Shown piece by piece: positions 59,739 to 64,000 of a DNA stretch of 64,000 nt. The position numbers and the translations under genes are program-made. How positions within the stretch are numbered: position 1 is the stretch's first letter; each line of letters opens with the position of its first letter. The stretch covers positions 558,001-622,000 of the forward strand of contig NZ_CP081855.1 of the NCBI RefSeq assembly GCF_019797825.1, written 5' to 3'. This DNA is from Limosilactobacillus panis. GTDB taxonomy: Bacteria; Bacillota; Bacilli; Lactobacillales; Lactobacillaceae. The notes under the pieces were generated by a model. That model ran no database searches, had not been told where the DNA came from, and saw only the letters and a program-made list of their open reading frames with translations.

Positions 59739-59767
59739 ATAGTACACTAAATTGGTCTGATTTGCAA
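59739..59767 (-). promoter_or_regulatory. Promoter of the 38-residue peptide gene
   Basis: TTGCAA (59762-59767), 17 bp, TACTAT (59739-59744) on the minus strand. The leader of about 60 nt contains the tandem direct repeat AACTTAAA-GAGCG-AACTTAAA. Confidence 0.65.
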
Positions 59768-59916
59768 TACCTAATATAGCAATATTTTTCAAGATATTTT
59801 ATAAATTGGTCTAGGCTGTTATCCTGAAGTGCTGTCTGGTAAGGGTTGTCGTTTCTCAGAAAATGATGGTTACTAGAGAGAAAATTCATCGTTAGGGAGC
59901 ATAATTTTGTCAGGAC

Positions 59917-59945
59917 TTGCTTTTTATACCGTAGCCCGGTATAAT
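59917..59945 (+). promoter_or_regulatory. Strong promoter of the 43-residue basic protein gene
   Basis: TTGCTT (59917-59922), 17 bp, perfect TATAAT (59940-59945), 45 bp before the start codon. Confidence 0.78.
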
Positions 59946-59990
59946 TGGAACGTTAATTCATTTACGAACACAATAAGGAGGCATATAGCT

Positions 59991-60122
59991 ATGCGTAAAG
60001 CACACCCATACGGCGTACAAGGCCGTCGCCCAGTTGCTCCTAAGTACAAGCGAGCATTAAAAGAAAAGAAGATTGAAGCTATTCGTAAGTGGGCTAAGGA
60101 AAAGCCAGCTGAAGAAAAGTAA
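59991..60122 (+). CDS. Small basic protein of unknown function, 43 residues
   Basis: The protein starts MRKAHPYGVQGRRPVAPKYK and ends in KWAKEKPAEEK. It is rich in Lys, Arg and Pro, with a basic N-terminal half and a predicted helix in the second half. AAGGAGG lies 8 bp before the ATG, a consensus promoter lies upstream and a 20-bp-stem terminator downstream, so this is a highly expressed stand-alone gene. The composition suggests RNA, ribosome or DNA contact. I cannot name a family. Confidence 0.8.
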   Translation: MRKAHPYGVQGRRPVAPKYKRALKEKKIEAIRKWAKEKPAEEK

Positions 60123-60137
60123 AAAGTAATTTTAATA

Positions 60138-60187
60138 TAAAAAGGAGGGTAGGAAACGCAGAGAAGCGTTTCCTACCCTCCTTTTTT
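60138..60187 (+). terminator. Terminator of the 43-residue protein gene
   Basis: AAAAGGAGGGTAGGAAACGC pairs perfectly with the arm at 60166-60185 around a 6-nt loop, followed by more T. Confidence 0.93.
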
Positions 60188-60205
60188 CGGGGTTCGCTTT
60201 GTAAA

Positions 60206-60243
60206 ATAAAAAAGCTGGCGGAAGATAAATCCGTCAGCTTTTC
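60206..60243 (-). terminator. Terminator of tRNA-Arg
   Basis: On the minus strand AGCTGaCGGA pairs with TCCGcCAGCT and is followed by TTTTTTATTTT, just after the tRNA. Confidence 0.82.
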
Positions 60244-60254
60244 TTAAACAAAAG

Positions 60255-60326
60255 TGCGCCCCCCGAGAGTCGAACTCGGATCTCGAGAACCGGAATCTCA
60301 CGTGCGATCCATTACACTAAGGGCGC
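60255..60326 (-). tRNA. tRNA-Arg, anticodon CCG
   Basis: The 72-nt minus-strand sequence folds as a cloverleaf: acceptor GCGCCCT/GGGGCGC (one G-U), D stem GTGT/GCAC, anticodon stem TGAGA/TCTCG with loop TTCCGGT, and T arm CCGAG-TTCGACT-CTCGG. The anticodon CCG reads CGG, a codon used heavily in this window. CCA is not encoded. It is a single tRNA with its own terminator. Confidence 0.95.
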
Positions 60327-60391
60327 GTCAACGAATACTATAATATCTTATCCAATATTAAAATGCAAGCATTATTTGAATTTTTTAATCA

Positions 60392-60405
60392 AGATAACGT
60401 TTTCA
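60392..60405. promoter_or_regulatory. Possible cre site upstream of gap
   Basis: AGATAACGTTTTCA matches the catabolite response element TGwAAnCGnTnwCA at 12 of 14 positions. CcpA with HPr-Ser46-P, made by HprK (36290), would bind. It lies 174 bp before gap. Confidence 0.35.
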
Positions 60406-60578
60406 CAAGAAAAAACTAAATTTCTGAGGTGATTGAATAGACAATTCCAAACAAGATGAGTATTATTAAGAGCGTAAGGCTTTGTACCTTGTCTGACGGA
60501 ATAGTGTGGTGGTTTTCAACCATTAATTTCGTTAGATGAGACACTTATTATGTTTTTCCTAAAGGAGGAATTTGCAGT

Positions 60579-61592
60579 ATGACTGTAAAAATTGGTATTA
60601 ATGGTTTCGGCCGTATCGGTCGTTTAGCATTCCGTCGTATTCACGAACTCAACACTGATGACATTGAAGTTGTTGCTATTAACGACTTGACTTCACCAGA
60701 AATGTTGGCTTACCTGCTTAAGTACGACTCAACCCAAGGCCGGTTTAACGGTGAAGTTTCCGCTACTGACAAGGGTATCGTTGTTGATGGTAAGGAATAC
60801 CCTGTATACGCAGAACGTGACGCACGTAACATTCCTTGGGTAAAGAACGACGGTGTTGACTTTGTCCTTGAATGTACTGGTTTCTACACTTCTGCAGAAA
60901 AGTCACAAGCACACTTGGATGCCGGCGCAAAGCGTGTTCTGATTTCCGCACCTGCTGGTAACATTCCAACTGTTGTTCCTGGTGTTAACTTGGATACTTT
61001 AAAGGCTGATGACAAGATTGTTTCAGCGGGTTCTTGCACCACTAGTTGCCTTGCCCCAATGGCATACTTCCTTAACAAGAACTTCGGTATCAAGGTTGGT
61101 ACGATGACTACTATCCACGCTTACACTGGTAGCCAAGCTGTCCTTGACCAACCACGTGGCAAGAAGTTCCGTAACAACCGTGCTGCAGCTATTAACACTA
61201 TTCCTCACTCAAGTGGTGCTGCTAAGGCTATCGGCCTGGTTATTCCTGAATTGAACGGTAAGCTTTCTGGTCACGCACAACGTGTTGCTGTTCCTACTGG
61301 TTCTTTGACTGAACTTGTTTCTGTTCTGAACAAGAAGGTCACTGTTGACCAAGTTAACGACGCTATGAAGGAAGCTACTAAGAACAACCCTGCTTACGGT
61401 TATACTGAAGACCCAATCGTATCTAGTGATATCATTGGTTCTACTTTCGGTTCTGTATTTGACCCATCTCAAACTGAAATCATGGAAGCTGAAGATGGTA
61501 CTCAATTAGTTAAGACCGTTGCATGGTACGACAACGAAAACGGCTTTACTAGCAACATGATTCGGACCCTGCTTCACTTTGCTGAACTCTAA
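60579..61592 (+). CDS. gap: Glyceraldehyde-3-phosphate dehydrogenase
   Basis: The 337-residue NAD-dependent enzyme starts [19 protein letters not shown], has NDLTSPEML near residue 34 (Asp typical of NAD rather than NADP use), the active-site Cys in [11 protein letters not shown] near 153, and WYDNENGF near the C terminus. The catalytic segment has Ser where Asn is usual (SCTTN). Codon bias is extreme, indicating very high expression. It heads the gap-pgk-tpiA-eno cluster; there is no cggR gene upstream, only 250 bp and a tRNA. Confidence 0.97.
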   Translation: MTVKIGINGFGRIGRLAFRRIHELNTDDIEVVAINDLTSPEMLAYLLKYDSTQGRFNGEVSATDKGIVVDGKEYPVYAERDARNIPWVKNDGVDFVLECTGFYTSAEKSQAHLDAGAKRVLISAPAGNIPTVVPGVNLDTLKADDKIVSAGSCTTSCLAPMAYFLNKNFGIKVGTMTTIHAYTGSQAVLDQPRGKKFRNNRAAAINTIPHSSGAAKAIGLVIPELNGKLSGHAQRVAVPTGSLTELVSVLNKKVTVDQVNDAMKEATKNNPAYGYTEDPIVSSDIIGSTFGSVFDPSQTEIMEAEDGTQLVKTVAWYDNENGFTSNMIRTLLHFAEL

Positions 61593-61620
61593 TCCGACAT
61601 TTAGCTAAAAGTACTAAACA

Positions 61621-61656
61621 AAAGGTGGGAGGAGGAAACTCCAACCACTTTTTTTC
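61621..61656 (+). terminator. Intercistronic terminator-like hairpin between gap and pgk
   Basis: GTGGgaGGAG pairs with CTCCaaCCAC (two central mismatches) around GAAA, followed by TTTTTTTCTT and then the pgk ribosome site AAAGGAGGAG. It would lower pgk relative to gap transcripts. Confidence 0.6.
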
Positions 61657-61677
61657 TTAAAGGAGGAGCTAATAAAC

Positions 61678-62883
61678 ATGGCTAAACTTACTGTTGAAGA
61701 TTTACCATTAGAAGGTAAAAAAGTATTAATGCGTGTTGATTTTAACGTGCCGATTAAGGATGGCGTTGTTGGTGATGACAACCGAATCGTGGCTGCTTTG
61801 CCAACGATCAAGTATGTCATTGAACACGGTGGTCGGGCAATCCTCTTCTCCCACTTAGGTCGGGTTAAGATGGAGGAAGACAAGCCAGGCCTGTCAATGC
61901 GCCCGGTTGCTGAACGGCTTTCCAACCTACTGAATAAGCCAGTTACCTTTGTTCCTGTAACTGAAGGTAAGCAACTCGAAGATGCCATTGACAACATGAA
62001 TAACGGTGATGTTCTACTGGTTCAAAACACCCGTTATGAAGATGTTAAGGATGGCAAATATGTCAAGCGTGAATCTGGTAACGACCCTGAATTAGGTAAG
62101 TACTGGGCTTCACTCGGTGATGTCTTCATTAATGATGCCTTTGGTACTGCTCACCGGAAGCATGCTTCTAACGTTGGAATTGCCACCAACATGCCAGGCA
62201 AGGCTGCCGCTGGTTACCTGATGGAAAAGGAAATCAAGTTCTTGGGGAACGCTGTTGATGACCCACAACGCCCATTCATTGCTATCCTTGGTGGTGCCAA
62301 GGTTTCTGACAAGATTGGTGTTATTGACCACTTGTTAGACAAGGCTGATAAGATCATCATTGGTGGTGGGATGGCTTACACCTTCTACGCTGCCAAGGGA
62401 ATTAAGGTTGGTAACTCCTTAGTTGAAAAGGACAAGATTGATGTTGCCAAGGAAATCCTGGATAAGGCTGGCGACAAGCTGGTACTACCAGTTGACAATG
62501 TGGTTGCTGACAAGTTTAATAATGACGCCAACACCAAGGTTGTTGAAGGCGATATTGACGATGGCTGGATGGCCCTTGACATTGGCCCTAAGACTATCAA
62601 ACTGTATGAAGACGTTCTAAAGGACGCCAAGACGGTTGTTTGGAACGGCCCAATGGGTGTCTTTGAAATGTCTAATTTTGCTAAGGGAACACTGGAAATC
62701 GGAAAGTTCCTCGGTACCCTAGACGACGCAACTACCATCGTTGGTGGCGGGGACTCCACTGCTGCCGTTAAGCAGTTGGGTGTTGCTGACAAGTTGACCC
62801 ACATTTCTACTGGTGGTGGTGCTTCACTGACCTACCTCGAAGGGAAGACTTTGCCAGGAATTGCCGCAATTTCTGAAAAATAA
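61678..62883 (+). CDS. pgk: Phosphoglycerate kinase
   Basis: The 401-residue enzyme has the substrate-binding [11 protein letters not shown] near residue 20, [16 protein letters not shown] near 61, the hinge and nucleotide-binding [16 protein letters not shown] near 205, and GGGDSTAAV with [13 protein letters not shown] at the C terminus. It moves a phosphate between 1,3-bisphosphoglycerate and ADP, reversibly. AAAGGAGGAG precedes the ATG. Confidence 0.97.
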   Translation: MAKLTVEDLPLEGKKVLMRVDFNVPIKDGVVGDDNRIVAALPTIKYVIEHGGRAILFSHLGRVKMEEDKPGLSMRPVAERLSNLLNKPVTFVPVTEGKQLEDAIDNMNNGDVLLVQNTRYEDVKDGKYVKRESGNDPELGKYWASLGDVFINDAFGTAHRKHASNVGIATNMPGKAAAGYLMEKEIKFLGNAVDDPQRPFIAILGGAKVSDKIGVIDHLLDKADKIIIGGGMAYTFYAAKGIKVGNSLVEKDKIDVAKEILDKAGDKLVLPVDNVVADKFNNDANTKVVEGDIDDGWMALDIGPKTIKLYEDVLKDAKTVVWNGPMGVFEMSNFAKGTLEIGKFLGTLDDATTIVGGGDSTAAVKQLGVADKLTHISTGGGASLTYLEGKTLPGIAAISEK

Positions 62884-62928
62884 TTGATTAGACAAGAGGA
62901 CACTTTTGGCCTCCTGTGATAATAAATA

Positions 62929-62970
62929 AGGTTCCACCGCTGAAGATTGTGAAGCGGTGGAACCTCTTTA
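62929..62970 (+). terminator. Hairpin between pgk and tpiA
   Basis: AGGTTCCACCGCT (62929-62941) pairs perfectly with AGCGGTGGAACCT (62953-62965), followed by CTTTATG. The short U tract suggests partial termination before tpiA. A smaller GAGG/CCTC hairpin precedes it. Confidence 0.65.
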
Positions 62971-63052
62971 TGTAATGTCCAGGAAATTTAAGAACGGCAA
63001 CGTGGGCAGTTACTCAAGGGTACTGATCACCCACCAAAATAGGGGGGATTTT

Positions 63053-63805
63053 ATGCGTATTCCGATTATTGCCGGTAACTGGAAAATGAACAAGACCGTT
63101 GATGAAGCCGTTACGTTTGTTAAAGAAATTAAGGATCGGCTGCCACCAGCTAACCAATTGCAAACGGCCCTGGCGGCACCAACTCTGTGCCTGATGCCAA
63201 TGATGCGGGCGGCAACCGGTTCACCACTGAAATTAATGGCGGAAAACTGTTTTTACAAGAATGCTGGGGCCTATACGGGGGAAACGAGTCCTTTTGCTCT
63301 GTACCAGGCAGGAATCCACCATGTTATTCTTGGCCATTCTGAACGCCGGAAGTATTTTCATGAGGACGATGAACTGATCAATAAAAAGGTGAAAGCGGCT
63401 CTTGACAATGGCCTCTGCCCGATTGTCTGCTGTGATGACACGATGGGACGCCGGATTGCTAAGGATGATAAGGTCCACTGGGTTGTCGGCCGGATTCTTG
63501 CTGACTTAAAGGGACTAACCACCAACGATATTCGTAAAGTTACCGTTGCCTATGAGCCCAGCTGGGCAATTGGTAGTGGTCAGAGTGCCAATCCTGACCA
63601 GGCTGAGGAGGGGTGTTACCTGATTCGCCAAACAATTAGCGATATGTACGGTGATGCGGTGGCCGATGACGTCCGGATTCTTTACGGTGGGAGTGTCACT
63701 CCAGAAAACACCAGTGCACTGATGGCGACCGCTGATATTGATGGTGTCCTTGTTGGTGCGGATAGTCTGGACGCAGAAACTTTTTTAGAAATAGTTAACC
63801 ATTAA
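63053..63805 (+). CDS. tpiA: Triosephosphate isomerase (glycolytic-cluster copy)
   Basis: The 250-residue TIM has Lys11 (GNWKMN), His95 and Glu97 (LGHSERRKYF), Glu168 (AYEPSWAIGSG) and ILYGGSV. Several segments depart from textbook TIM: AENCFYKNAGAYTGE for AQNCFxxxxGAFTGE and CCDDTMGRR for CxGExLxxR. ATG 63053 follows a long AGGGGGG site. It is the window's second TIM, placed as usual between pgk and eno. Confidence 0.92.
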   Translation: MRIPIIAGNWKMNKTVDEAVTFVKEIKDRLPPANQLQTALAAPTLCLMPMMRAATGSPLKLMAENCFYKNAGAYTGETSPFALYQAGIHHVILGHSERRKYFHEDDELINKKVKAALDNGLCPIVCCDDTMGRRIAKDDKVHWVVGRILADLKGLTTNDIRKVTVAYEPSWAIGSGQSANPDQAEEGCYLIRQTISDMYGDAVADDVRILYGGSVTPENTSALMATADIDGVLVGADSLDAETFLEIVNH

Positions 63806-63872
63806 ATGCTTGTTTTTAGTTGTGCAAAATAATACAATGTTAATGAAGTAGCGCGATTGCTATCGAATTTAA

Positions 63873-64000
<128 letters not shown>

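Noticed and set aside
59907..60122. A 71-residue frame beginning MSGLAFYTVARYN
   Set aside because: It runs through the consensus promoter at 59917-59945. The AAGGAGG-backed ATG at 59991 gives the real 43-residue protein.

Overview
The window looks like core chromosome of a heterofermentative lactic acid bacterium, most likely a Limosilactobacillus (L. fermentum / L. mucosae type). This is inferred from Gram-positive gene order, strong GGAGG-type ribosome binding sites, moderate GC, frequent CGG arginine codons, a polyphosphate cluster, and Lactobacillus-type strings such as recR-yaaL-tmk-darA-holB-yabA-rsmI, pspC-yvlD-hprK-lgt-gpsA-galU-trxB-pgcA-uvrBA and rapZ-yvcK-whiA. Species is not certain. 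I see no prophage, transposase, CRISPR array or rRNA.

Layout. 1-1010: class Ib ribonucleotide reductase genes (nrdH, 5' part of nrdE) read leftward behind two NrdR boxes. 1117-8961: tadA, SRP RNA, then a DNA replication/recombination and housekeeping string (dnaX, ybaB, recR, yaaL, tmk, darA, holB, yabA, rsmI, acyl-ACP thioesterase). 9117-13814: polyphosphate cluster (ppx-like, ppk, ppx). 13937-17510: galE, then the tRNA t6A genes tsaB-rimI-tsaD. 17617-22565: proC, a nitrilase/aminotransferase pair and an ABC-F ATPase. 22797-25769: rex and CIRCE-controlled groES-groEL. 25952-31717: KimA-type potassium permease, a small membrane protein, a YigZ protein, comFA-comFC, hpf. 31962-48112: secA, prfB with its programmed frameshift, envelope and central sugar-nucleotide genes, uvrB-uvrA. 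48366-51783: a frameshifted DUF523 gene, rapZ-yvcK-whiA.

52133-58662 is the least ordinary part: five tightly spaced genes encode PEP synthase, a cytosolic beta-helix protein resembling GH120 beta-xylosidases but apparently lacking the nucleophile, a divergent triosephosphate isomerase, a class II aldolase and a histidine phosphatase. It reads as a lower-gluconeogenesis module with an orphan carbohydrate-active enzyme inside it, and lies just downstream of yvcK, a gene known elsewhere to be needed for gluconeogenic growth. A second TIM gene lies in the gap-pgk-tpiA-eno cluster at 60579-64000. Between the two come clpP, with a CtsR box on its -35 and a CIRCE-like repeat in its leader, two tiny genes and a tRNA-Arg(CCG).

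Three copies of a 160-195 bp non-coding repeat with a strong central hairpin (14960, 23479 inverted, 28127) and a further structured sequence at 48143 are the main repeats. Family assignments come from motif recognition alone, without database searching.
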